A stretch of 18,745 bases of DNA. It comes from Clostridiales bacterium (GTDB taxonomy: Bacteria; Bacillota; Clostridia; Lachnospirales; Anaerotignaceae). Below are positions 6,445 to 13,467 of the stretch, piece by piece. The position numbers and the translations under genes were made by a program. The first letter of the stretch is position 1. The number at the start of each line of letters is the position of its first letter. Location of the stretch: contig JAGZLR010000039.1 of the NCBI GenBank assembly GCA_018364635.1, forward strand, positions 1 to 18,745, given 5' to 3'. Under the pieces are notes generated by a model. It was not told where the DNA came from. It saw only the letters and a program-made list of their open reading frames with translations, and ran no database searches.

Positions 6445-9400
6445 TCAAAGGAAGTACTGTACTCCAGACTCAAAAATCTTTTGATCTTTCTGACCTGGTA
6501 CATTTTTATATACCATAGAACCAATACGCTCTGAATGTGCCATTTTTCCAAAAACGCGGCCATCAGGGCTTGTGATTCCTTCAATTGCCATCATCGAGCC
6601 GTTTGGATTAAATGGTATTTCGTTAGTCGCTTGTCCCTGGAAATTGACATATTGCGTAGCTATCTGGCCATTATCAGCAAGAGACTCCAACACTTCTTTT
6701 GGTGCAACAAACCGTCCCTCTCCATGGCTAACAGGTACTGTATGAATATCCCCAGGCTCTACCCCCCAAAGCCATGGACTCTTATTGGAAACAATTTTTG
6801 TATTAACCAGACAAGATACGTGACGGCCAATCGTATTGAAAGTCAACGTCGGATCTTGTGGATGAATCGTACGTATTTCACCATATGGCACTAAGCCTAA
6901 TTTAATTAAGGCCTGAAAACCATTACAAATTCCAAGCATTAAACCATCCCTATTATGCAATAAATCTTCCACGGCTTCTTTGATATATGGATTACGGAAA
7001 ACTGCTGCAATAAACTTGCCTGAACCATCTGGTTCATCTCCAGCACTGAATCCACCTGGAAGCATTACAATCTGAGAAGCCTTGATTGCTTCTGCCATTT
7101 TTTTGATGGTTTCCTCCAATGTTTTTGCTGACATATTGTTTATTACAAGAGTATTTGCCTGACCTCCTGCTCGTTCAAATGCCCGTGCAGTATCATATTC
7201 ACAGTTTGTTCCAGGAAATACTGGCAGAAATACTCGTGGTTTTGCCACAGATACTTTCGATCTAAGTTTCTGTTCCTGATGATACTCTGCAACCTTAATT
7301 TCTAGCTCATTCTTTGTTTGCGTTTTTGTAGGGAACACTTTTTCTAAAGGTTCTTGCCATAAATCAGCAAGCTCTGTTATAGAAAGAACAGTCTCTCCAA
7401 TCGTAATCGCTGGTTCTTCTGTAGTCTTACCCAATTCTACAACGTCGATACCTTTAAAATCAATAATTTTTGCATTGGATAATTCCAAAACAAAAGCACC
7501 ATAATCCTTTTTAAACAGCATAACAGGATCAATATCATTCCAAAGGGAAATACCAATCTGATTACCAAACGTCATTTTGCTGATAGCTGCTGCAATACCA
7601 CCTGTTTTCACAACAGAAGCCGAGACACAAATTCCTTTTCGTATCAGTTCTGTTACAAGAGCAAACATTCTTTTCACATAATCGTAATCTGGCAGATCAT
7701 ATTTATCCCTTTTTACTGGTAAATAAACTACAAGGCTACCAGTATTTTTAAATTCTGGAGATGTAATATACTCTGCTTGATCTGTCTCTACTGCAAAAGA
7801 AACCAATGTCGGAGGCACTGTTAAATTCACAAAGGTTCCGCTCATAGAATCCTTGCCACCAATTGCTGCAGTTCCCATCTCCATCTGTGCCTGGAATGCT
7901 CCGGCCAAAGCTGCAAATGGTTTTCCCCACTTTTCGCTATCATTTCCAAGCTTTTCAAAGTACTCTTGGAATGTCAATCGCGCTCTCTCAAAATTACCTC
8001 CTGCTGCCACCAATTTTGCCAATGATTCAATTACTGCATACACAGCACCATGGAACGGGCTCCACTTTGATATATTTGCCTCATAACCATAGCTCATAAT
8101 TGTTGCCTTTGTCGTTTCCCCTTTCAGTAGAGGAATCTTTGCAGCCATAGCTTCTGCTGGAGTTAATTGAGTCTTTCCACCAAATGGCATTAGTACAGTA
8201 TTTGCACCAATTGTAGAATCAAATCTTTCCACAAGACCTTTGTTTCCTGCCACATTTAGATCTGTCAAATTTTCCTTCCAAGCCGTTTCTAGATCTTCTT
8301 TGATTTTTTCTTCTTCAACAAATGGCACATGGAAAAATCCTGCCTTCTCTGGAAGCTTCACTTTCACACTAGTTACTTGAGTTACACCATTAGTATCTAA
8401 AAATTCTCTAGAAATATCAACAACAGGTGTTCCTCTCCAAGTCATAAAAAGACGTTTTTTCTCTGTAACAACAGCAACTGCTGTCGCCTCTAAATTCTCC
8501 TCATTTGCATAAGCAATAAACTTGTCTACATTTTCCTCTGCTACAACAACAGCCATTCTTTCCTGAGACTCAGATATTGCAAGCTCTGTGCCATCTAGTC
8601 CCTCATACTTTTTCGGAACCTTATCTAAATTGATTTGGAGGCCATCAGCTAACTCCCCAATGGCCACAGAAACACCACCGGCACCAAAGTCATTACAACG
8701 CTTGATCATCCGACTAACATCACTATTTCTAAATAACCTTTGGAGCTTTCGTTCTGTTGGTGCATTACCTTTTTGTACCTCTGCGCCACAATCATGAATT
8801 GATTCTACAGTATGCTCTTTGGAAGAACCTGTAGCGCCACCACAGCCATCGCGCCCTGTACGTCCACCAACAAGAATGATAATATCTCCAGGCTGAGGTA
8901 CCTCACGTACTACATTTTCTTTTTTTGCTGCTGCAATGACAGCGCCAATCTCCATTCTCTTGGCCACAAAGCCTTCATCATAGATTTCACTTACCTGTCC
9001 TGTAGCAAGTCCAATTTGATTTCCATAAGAAGAATAGCCTCTTGCTGCTTCTGTTGTGATCTTTCTTTGTGGAAGTTTGCCTTCTATCGTATCACTTACC
9101 TTTGTTCTAGGATCTCCAGAACCTGTCACACGCATAGCCTGGTAAACATAGGCCCTTCCTGACAGCGGATCACGGATAGCCCCACCCAAACATGTAGCGG
9201 CTCCACCAAATGGTTCAATCTCTGTTGGATGATTATGCGTCTCATTTTTAAACATAATCAGCCATTCCTCTTCTTTCCCATCGACATCTATTTTTTCAAC
9301 GACAGAGCAGGCGTTGATCTCCTCAGACTGGTCTAGATTGTCCAAAATCCCCTTCTTTTTCAGTGCTTTCATACCCAACACTGCCATATCCATTAAGCAA

Positions 9401-10215
9401 ATATTTTTTTCCCTATCGCCGTAAACTTCTTTTCTCTGTTCAAGATATAACTGATAAGCCTGTTCTACAGCGTCTTTATAAACACTGTCGCAGATCTCAA
9501 CCTTTTCAATTTTTGTCTGGAACGTTGTATGACGGCAATGATCAGACCAATAGGTATCAATGACTCGAATCTCAGTCATCGTAGGATTTCTTTTTTCCGT
9601 GTCACGGAAATATTCCTGACAGAAAATCAAGTCGTCTAAACTCATGGCCGTCCCCATATCATCATGAAACTTCTGCATTTCTTCCTTTGACATGGATGTA
9701 AAATGTTCAATAACTTTTACATCCTCGGGAACTGTCGTTTTCATCAATAGACTTTCAGGCTTTTTCAAATCTGCCAGCCGACTATCTACAGGATTTAAGA
9801 CGTAAGATTCTATTTTCTTTACATCTTCCATCGTCAGAGATCCACGAAGAGCATATACTTTTGCAACTGCAATTGTAGGTTTTTCAGCCTGAGATATAAT
9901 TTGCACACACTGCATAGCAGAATCAGCCCTCTGATCATACTGTCCAGGCAAATATTCTACGGCAAACACCTTTTCATCTTCTGCCTGTGGCATTTGTTCC
10001 TCATAAACATTGTCCACAGGCGGCTCGGAAAAAATTGTATTCTTAGCGATTTCATAGTCTGCATCTGAAATAGACTCTACATCATAGCGTACCAGAACTC
10101 TCACTTGTTCCAGTTGTGTTAACCCTAAATTTTCTCTAATGTCTGAAAGAAGATTCTGTGCTTCAATGTCGCATCCCGCTTTTTTCTCTACATAAAGGCG
10201 TTTGATTGACTCCAT
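6445..10215 (-). CDS. purL: Phosphoribosylformylglycinamidine synthase, single-chain form with fused glutaminase
   Basis: It converts FGAR, glutamine and ATP to FGAM in de novo purine synthesis in the cytoplasm. At 1256 aa it is the large fused form rather than the separate PurS/PurL/PurQ set. Features in order: an N-terminal PurS-like region; WSDHCRHTTF; the ATP/substrate motifs NETHNHPTEIEPFGGAATC and GGRTGRDGCGGATGSS; a second synthetase half with GGKDSMSGTF; and a C-terminal class I glutamine amidotransferase domain with PGTNCEYDTARAFERAG, GGFSAGDEPDGSGKF, LGICNGFQ (nucleophile Cys1097) and SHGEGRF (His1164, Glu1166). All catalytic positions I can check are intact. The start is the ATG at 10215; AGGAAGG lies about 11 bases upstream, slightly far. 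It stands alone, with no other pur gene in the window. Confidence 0.97.
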   Translation of the reverse strand: MESIKRLYVEKKAGCDIEAQNLLSDIRENLGLTQLEQVRVLVRYDVESISDADYEIAKNTIFSEPPVDNVYEEQMPQAEDEKVFAVEYLPGQYDQRADSAMQCVQIISQAEKPTIAVAKVYALRGSLTMEDVKKIESYVLNPVDSRLADLKKPESLLMKTTVPEDVKVIEHFTSMSKEEMQKFHDDMGTAMSLDDLIFCQEYFRDTEKRNPTMTEIRVIDTYWSDHCRHTTFQTKIEKVEICDSVYKDAVEQAYQLYLEQRKEVYGDREKNICLMDMAVLGMKALKKKGILDNLDQSEEINACSVVEKIDVDGKEEEWLIMFKNETHNHPTEIEPFGGAATCLGGAIRDPLSGRAYVYQAMRVTGSGDPRTKVSDTIEGKLPQRKITTEAARGYSSYGNQIGLATGQVSEIYDEGFVAKRMEIGAVIAAAKKENVVREVPQPGDIIILVGGRTGRDGCGGATGSSKEHTVESIHDCGAEVQKGNAPTERKLQRLFRNSDVSRMIKRCNDFGAGGVSVAIGELADGLQINLDKVPKKYEGLDGTELAISESQERMAVVVAEENVDKFIAYANEENLEATAVAVVTEKKRLFMTWRGTPVVDISREFLDTNGVTQVTSVKVKLPEKAGFFHVPFVEEEKIKEDLETAWKENLTDLNVAGNKGLVERFDSTIGANTVLMPFGGKTQLTPAEAMAAKIPLLKGETTKATIMSYGYEANISKWSPFHGAVYAVIESLAKLVAAGGNFERARLTFQEYFEKLGNDSEKWGKPFAALAGAFQAQMEMGTAAIGGKDSMSGTFVNLTVPPTLVSFAVETDQAEYITSPEFKNTGSLVVYLPVKRDKYDLPDYDYVKRMFALVTELIRKGICVSASVVKTGGIAAAISKMTFGNQIGISLWNDIDPVMLFKKDYGAFVLELSNAKIIDFKGIDVVELGKTTEEPAITIGETVLSITELADLWQEPLEKVFPTKTQTKNELEIKVAEYHQEQKLRSKVSVAKPRVFLPVFPGTNCEYDTARAFERAGGQANTLVINNMSAKTLEETIKKMAEAIKASQIVMLPGGFSAGDEPDGSGKFIAAVFRNPYIKEAVEDLLHNRDGLMLGICNGFQALIKLGLVPYGEIRTIHPQDPTLTFNTIGRHVSCLVNTKIVSNKSPWLWGVEPGDIHTVPVSHGEGRFVAPKEVLESLADNGQIATQYVNFQGQATNEIPFNPNGSMMAIEGITSPDGRVFGKMAHSERIGSMVYKNVPGQKDQKIFESGVQYFL

Positions 10216-10280
10216 TTAAAAACATTCCTTCCTAAAATAAATATATAATTTATATCAACAACAACTTTTAAATATGCTCT

Positions 10281-10309
10281 ATTTTATCATGATCGAATCC
10301 AGATGTAAA
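10281..10309 (-). promoter_or_regulatory. Predicted promoter of purL
   Basis: On the minus strand a -35 TTTACA (10304-10309), a 17-bp spacer and a -10 TAAAAT (10281-10286) preceded by TGA, an extended -10. The leader would be about 60 nt, too short for a purine riboswitch aptamer plus expression platform, and I see none. Confidence 0.6.
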
Positions 10310-10396
10310 ATAAAACGCGTAATTTTGTCACATTTATTTTTTTTATAGCGAATTATTATAACATACTGTAAAGCAGTAAAAGAAAAAACAATAGAA

Positions 10397-10440
10397 AACT
10401 TCTGTTGTTTATGCTAAAATATCAAGAAACAACAGTGGTT
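10397..10440 (+). promoter_or_regulatory. Inverted repeat enclosing an extended -10 box upstream of the YrvL-like gene
   Basis: CTGTTGTTT (10402-10410) and AAACAACAG (10427-10435) are perfect 9-bp arms 16 nt apart; four more outer pairs follow after one mismatch. Between the arms is TATGCTAAAAT, an extended -10 (TG at 10412-10413, TAAAAT at 10415-10420) pointing at the gene at 10469. A repeat over the -10 would suit a repressor site; alternatively it is a hairpin at the start of the transcript. No good -35 is seen. Confidence 0.45.
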
Positions 10441-10468
10441 AAGAAAATTTCTATCGTTGGAGAAGAAT

Positions 10469-10882
10469 ATGTTAAAAATTAAAAATTATTTTACGTCATT
10501 TTTAGGATTCAGCATCAGTCTACTGATAATTGCTGGAATCATCTCTGTTTTGGCAATCTTTGGTGGATTTATTATGCATATGTTTGGATTTCAGTATCGA
10601 TCTATCGGACAACTCCTTCTTTTCTTTCTATTTGTTGCTGTAATAGGATTTCCTATGGAAATATTTGCAAAAGCATTCCCTAAAGCACTTTTATCCCTCG
10701 ATCTTCTTTCCATACAACATGCAAAAACTTTGTTTGCGTTATTAGATACGCTTTCCACCATGATTGCAATGACGATTGTGGACTATTTTATGGACAGCGT
10801 TTCAACAACCTTCCTTTCTGTAGTAATCATAGGATTTCTTATGGCAATCATTAGCATAAAAGATATAAAAAATTTTAATTAA
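10469..10882 (+). CDS. YrvL-like regulatory membrane protein (137 aa)
   Basis: The protein has four predicted membrane segments: about residues 12-36, 46-66, 84-104 and 114-131. The stretch MHMFGFQYRSIGQLLLFFLF followed by VIGFPMEIFAKAFPKALLSL resembles the core of the YrvL family. Bacillus subtilis YrvL is described as a regulator linked to the SigO system controlling oxalate decarboxylase. I assign family by motif recall, with moderate certainty, and no sigma-O-like factor is in view. The ATG at 10469 has GGAG at 10459-10462 with a 6-base spacer; an upstream in-frame TTG at 10457 would overlap this site and is unlikely. The next gene starts 14 bp after the stop, so the two probably form an operon. 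Confidence 0.7.
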   Translation: MLKIKNYFTSFLGFSISLLIIAGIISVLAIFGGFIMHMFGFQYRSIGQLLLFFLFVAVIGFPMEIFAKAFPKALLSLDLLSIQHAKTLFALLDTLSTMIAMTIVDYFMDSVSTTFLSVVIIGFLMAIISIKDIKNFN

Positions 10883-10896
10883 GAAAGGTGACAAAT

Positions 10897-11262
10897 ATGT
10901 TTTTCCTCATTGGCATTACGAACGGTCTAAAAAAACTCAATTTCTCTCAGAATACTCTCTGTCCTTCTTGTGGTAGAATGGGTCAAATGGAAGTCTATAT
11001 GACTTATCTGTGTCTCAGCCTTTTTTTCATTCCTATTATCAAATGGGGGCGACATTACTATGCACAAAGTTCCTGCTGTGGACAGCGATTTCAGTTAAGT
11101 GATGAACTAGGTAAAAAGATCTCTCGTGGGGAAAGTGTAATTTTATCTGATCTCGATTTATCAGAACAACTAGGCGGCTGTATGCATGAATGTTCAAACT
11201 GTGGTACACAAGTAGGAAGTGACTATCTATACTGTCCGAAATGTGGTCAAAAATTAAAATAA
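10897..11262 (+). CDS. Zinc-ribbon protein of unknown function (121 aa)
   Basis: The protein has an N-terminal CPSCG pair and a downstream CCGQ pair, enclosing MTYLCLSLFFIPIIKWGRHYY. This arrangement is common in small clostridial zinc-ribbon proteins in which a membrane-like hydrophobic strip follows the first knuckle. The C-terminus is a clear second zinc ribbon: CSNCG, 11 residues, CPKCGQKLK. Metal binding is therefore likely; the biological role is unknown. AAAGG at 10884-10888 is 8 bases before the ATG at 10897; the in-frame GTG at 10888 overlaps that site. It lies 14 bp after the YrvL-like gene and likely shares its transcript. Confidence 0.85.
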   Translation: MFFLIGITNGLKKLNFSQNTLCPSCGRMGQMEVYMTYLCLSLFFIPIIKWGRHYYAQSSCCGQRFQLSDELGKKISRGESVILSDLDLSEQLGGCMHECSNCGTQVGSDYLYCPKCGQKLK

Positions 11263-11303
11263 TCATAACCACTCATTGGACGAGTGACTCTCATTTAGAT
11301 CAG

Positions 11304-11390
11304 GCCTCTTTGCTTTTGACTCATTTCCTGCCTCTTTAAAGGATAATCTAACTACCGATCACTCCTAAAAGAGGCTTTATATTCTTTTAT
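11304..11390 (+). terminator. Terminator after the zinc-ribbon gene with two competing left arms
   Basis: The 3' arm AAAGAGGC (11368-11375), followed by TTT and a T-rich stretch, can pair perfectly with GCCTCTTT at 11330-11337 or with an identical GCCTCTTT at 11304-11311. Either gives an 8-bp stem with a long loop. A smaller hairpin (CACTC 11270-11274 with GAGTG 11282-11286) precedes it. Confidence 0.55.
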
Positions 11391-11404
11391 GCTTAAGTCA
11401 CCTA

Positions 11405-11512
11405 TTATGAAATCCGTTTTTTTCTTGCTCTTAAATATACTTTCTGATGATATTTTTATTGAACAGCCCTACTATACCCACATAAATATTCTTCTGCCCA
11501 AAATGACATTCC
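11405..11512 (-). pseudogene. Remnant of an IS200/IS605-type TnpA transposase C-terminus
   Basis: On the minus strand one frame reads GMSFWAEEYLC and, after a frameshift near 11476, another reads VGIVGLFNKNIIRKYI, a stop, then EQEKKRIS. Together these follow the tail of the IS200/IS605 Y1 transposases (pattern FWA-x-GY-x-V-x-TVGL, KYI-x-x-Q-E-K). The frameshift, internal stop and absence of the HUH and catalytic Tyr region show it is a dead fragment. No neighbouring tnpB or intact element end was recognised. Confidence 0.55.
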
Positions 11513-11595
11513 TAGATCTATTAAGATAAAGAAACAAAAGAAGTGTAAAAAATTTTACCTCTCCTATCTGGTAAGAACACTAGACAAGGCGGGCA

Positions 11596-11744
11596 TTAGT
11601 CAGGCAGTTCTACCTTGCAGACAAAAGAATAATTGATTTCGATTTCTTGTCTTTGTAATTTTCCGCAGAGTTTCCCATCAAGGACAACTCTCCTATGGAT
11701 AACACTCTTCTTCCACAGGCTCCCCGCAGCAGAGAGGGGGTAAG
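11596..11744 (-). pseudogene. Probable remnant of a site-specific serine recombinase C-terminus
   Basis: Minus-strand frame 1 gives LTPSLLR, and an adjacent frame continues with LWKKSVIHRRVVLDGK, then KLQRQEIEINYSFVCKVELPD and a stop at 11596. The pattern LTP-x-LL, V-x-x-I-x-VH, DGK, IEI-x-Y-x-F-V is typical of the distal part of large serine recombinases of clostridial mobile elements. The recombinase and catalytic domains are absent and a frameshift lies near 11720. Identification is by pattern only and may be wrong. Confidence 0.4.
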
Positions 11745-11876
11745 TTTTTTACCAAATAACAGAGATTATAGCACATAGGACGGCTATCTATATTAGCATT
11801 TTCACCTCTTTATAGCCAGTAATAGTGATAGACGTTTTCTTCTTTTAAGGCTTGTCGTTTAATAATGTCCAACGCC

Positions 11877-11949
11877 AAAATGTCAAAATCTCTTGACATT
11901 TTACTTCTATATCTGATATCATCAAAATGTAAAAAGTATTTGACATTTT
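11877..11949 (+). promoter_or_regulatory. Promoter with two inverted repeats, probable operator of the membrane-protein/XRE pair
   Basis: A consensus -35 TTGACA (11893-11898), an 18-bp spacer and a -10 TATCAT (11917-11922, preceded by TGA) place the start near 11929. Dyad 1 is AAAATGTCA (11877-11885), 8 nt, TGACATTTT (11894-11902), covering the -35. Dyad 2 is AAAATGT (11924-11930), 12 nt, ACATTTT (11943-11949), covering the start site. Dyad centres are 47 bp apart. Such paired sites suggest repression by a dimeric regulator, most simply the XRE protein encoded second in the operon. Confidence 0.7.
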
Positions 11950-11982
11950 CACTTTGAGCAATCACGAAAGGAGCGAAGTACT

Positions 11983-12273
11983 ATGCCAGTAGGAGCCATG
12001 ATTTTTTTAGGAATTGTTCTTGTGGTATTTACCGCATTAGACATTATTATGTTGGCATCTCTTTCAGCGCCTGGAGACGAACGCAATCAAACCATCGTGT
12101 GGAAGGCCAGTTCTTTCACTCTACTAGCGACCACTGGTGGAATGGTTTTGGATGTCATAGAAAATTATATAAGATCACAGCCCATGACCGCTAATCCTTT
12201 CATTCAACTGGAAGTTGCCGCTATTGTTTATTTTGTATCCCTCATGTTTTTCAAAAGAAAGCATGGTGGTTGA
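11983..12273 (+). CDS. Small membrane protein paired with an XRE regulator (96 aa)
   Basis: A hydrophobic protein with three likely membrane segments, about residues 5-26, 43-58 and 74-90, a polar loop APGDERNQTIVWK after the first and a basic end FKRKHGG. I do not recognise a named family, but small multi-span proteins translated just ahead of a short XRE regulator are a common Firmicutes arrangement. The ATG at 11983 has AAAGGAG at 11967-11973 with a 9-base spacer. The stop (12271-12273) is one base before the ATG of the regulator, so translation is coupled. Confidence 0.8.
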   Translation: MPVGAMIFLGIVLVVFTALDIIMLASLSAPGDERNQTIVWKASSFTLLATTGGMVLDVIENYIRSQPMTANPFIQLEVAAIVYFVSLMFFKRKHGG

Positions 12274-12274
12274 T

Positions 12275-12466
12275 ATGGAAAACATAATCCGAAATAAACG
12301 AAAGGAATTAGGCTTATCACAAGAAGAGCTAGCAAAAAAATGTGGCGTTTCTCGTCAAACAGTCAATGCAATAGAAAATAACAAGTATGACCCGACACTT
12401 GCTTTAGCATTTTGCCTTGCCAAAAAATTGCAAGTAACTGTTGACGAATTGTTCATACCATCATAA
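12275..12466 (+). CDS. XRE-family (Cro/cI-type) HTH transcriptional regulator (63 aa)
   Basis: The whole protein is a compact helix-turn-helix domain: RNKRKELGLSQEELAKKCGV, SRQTVNAIENNKYDPTLAL, then LAKKLQVTVDELF. This is the usual layout of short YozG-type regulators, with recognition helix SRQTVNAIE. It has no ligand or dimerisation domain beyond that. ATG 12275 starts one base after the preceding stop. A start at ATG 12263 (MVVDMEN) is possible but would overlap the upstream gene; the nearest purine-rich site GGTGG is weak, which fits translational coupling. It probably controls its own operon through the dyads at 11877-11949. Confidence 0.93.
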   Translation: MENIIRNKRKELGLSQEELAKKCGVSRQTVNAIENNKYDPTLALAFCLAKKLQVTVDELFIPS

Positions 12467-12479
12467 CCTCTTATTGATT

Positions 12480-12512
12480 AGCGGTCGTGCTCTCCAGCAT
12501 ATGACCGCTTTT
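12480..12512 (+). terminator. Rho-independent terminator of the membrane-protein/XRE operon
   Basis: AGCGGTC (12480-12486) pairs with GACCGCT (12503-12509), with an inner TGCT/AGCA stem and CTCC loop, followed by TTTT. It begins 14 bp after the XRE stop codon. Confidence 0.85.
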
Positions 12513-12520
12513 CCATGTCA

Positions 12521-12649
12521 TCACTTATATGCGAAACGTAGTGCATGTTCAGCAGCCATTTCTGCTTCCAGCACTTTCATCATCTTGTCAGCAGCGGTGG
12601 GCAGTGGTATCTTCTTTGAAATAGCCGGAAGACACAAGACGCAGGTCAT
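12521..12649 (-). pseudogene. Unidentified coding remnant (42 codons)
   Basis: A minus-strand frame reads MTCVLCLPAISKKIPLPTAA then DKMMKVLEAEMAAEHALRFAYK and stops at 12521. The second half looks like an amphipathic helix with normal protein composition, whereas no ribosome binding site precedes the ATG. Upstream in the same frame a stop appears within about 10 codons, and a neighbouring frame stays open to 12788. I read it as the C-terminal end of a broken gene of unknown family. It could also be chance. Confidence 0.3.
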
Positions 12650-12846
12650 GCAGCCTATATACCAAAGGAAGTGTGTCTATTCGTATAAATTTAACCCAAA
12701 TGTGGTCCATACTCAACTCGTAAATAATATATTTCGTAAAGTATCTGTAACCACTATTTAAAAGCAGTACCAAACAAAAGAGAGGCATACCTCTACCAAA
12801 TAAATCTTAAAGTCTAAACAGGTCATTGTAAGCTACCACAGAAAAA

Positions 12847-13161
12847 CTAAAAGCGGAACTGTGATGCTTTTATAAATCCGTCAGCATCTGCCAGCCACTG
12901 TAGAGTAACCTCGTATTCACAGACCCTTCCAACATTCTTTGCCAATCTTGCAAGTAAACTTTTTATTTTCCCTTGACTGCTGAGAAAGAATGGACTTCCA
13001 AATCACTGAGATCTTAAGAAACACACTAAATTAGGGTGTTTTCCCAAGTCACACTCATAGGCACCAAAAATGGCAGACAGGGCTTTTTGCAAAGCAGGAA
13101 CGTTATGGGGTTCCGTCAACATCAACACAAATTCTGACACATCACCAGAGACATCATACAT
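12847..13161 (-). pseudogene. Unidentified gene remnant interrupted by one in-frame TGA (105 codons)
   Basis: The minus-strand frame from ATG 13161 reads MYDVSGDVSEFVLMLTEPHN, continues through ALQKALSAIFGAYECDLGKH to FLRSQ, meets TGA at 13003-13005, and continues in the same frame with FGSPFFLSSQGKIKSLLARL, then CEYEVTLQWLADADGFIKAS and a TAG at 12847. Both halves have ordinary globular composition, so the TGA most likely replaces a TGG (Trp) codon. No ribosome binding site precedes the ATG and the frame is closed just upstream, so the N-terminus may also be missing. I do not recognise the family. Confidence 0.5.
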
Positions 13162-13424
13162 CTGTATGTTTCAAGATAATGTTAGGAATGAAATAATCCC
13201 CTTATTTCTCTAAGCTAAATTCTGAGACATTACAATCCCCTTCATTCAATCATTTTTGTTGCCTTTATTGTATTTTAAACTTGAGCAAAAGGAAAGGATC
13301 TCTGACATAGTCTGCTCTTGAAACATCAACTATTCACTGATAACTCCCCGAATCCCTTTCAATTTTACCGCAAATGCCTTCTGGAACAGTTTTAGAGAGA
13401 TAAACTTAGCTGACCCAATAATAC
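13162..13424. other. Gene-free stretch with short coding-like debris
   Basis: On the minus strand two short open stretches are visible: KFISLKLFQKAFAVKLKGIR and onward to a TAG near 13330, and MFQEQTMSEILSFCSSLKY ending near 13245. Neither has a ribosome binding site or a recognisable domain. They fit the general picture of eroded coding DNA from 11.4 to 13.4 kb, but could be random. Confidence 0.25.
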
Positions 13425-13453
13425 AAAAAGGACGGTTCTTTACCGTCCTTTTT
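13425..13453 (-). terminator. Strong, potentially bidirectional terminator after the stalk-domain gene
   Basis: AAAAAGGACGGT (13425-13436) and ACCGTCCTTTTT (13442-13453) form a perfect 12-bp stem with a 5-nt loop. A runs on the left and T runs on the right let it act in both directions. It lies 15 bp beyond the stop codon of the gene at 13468. Confidence 0.93.
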
Positions 13454-13467
13454 TAACATGCTAACCT

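Noticed and set aside
6252..6518. Open frame of 88 codons on the plus strand between gap and purL
   Set aside because: It runs through the purL terminator and into the antisense of the purL 3' end, and has no ribosome binding site.
10216..10380. Purine riboswitch upstream of purL
   Set aside because: The predicted leader is about 60 nt with no aptamer-like paired elements.
11039..11272. Open frame of 77 codons opposite the zinc-ribbon gene
   Set aside because: Antisense shadow of a gene with clear zinc-binding motifs.
12441..12788. Overlapping open frames on both strands after the XRE gene
   Set aside because: They cross the terminator or lack ribosome binding sites; only the short 12521-12649 segment has protein-like composition and it is reported as a weak remnant.
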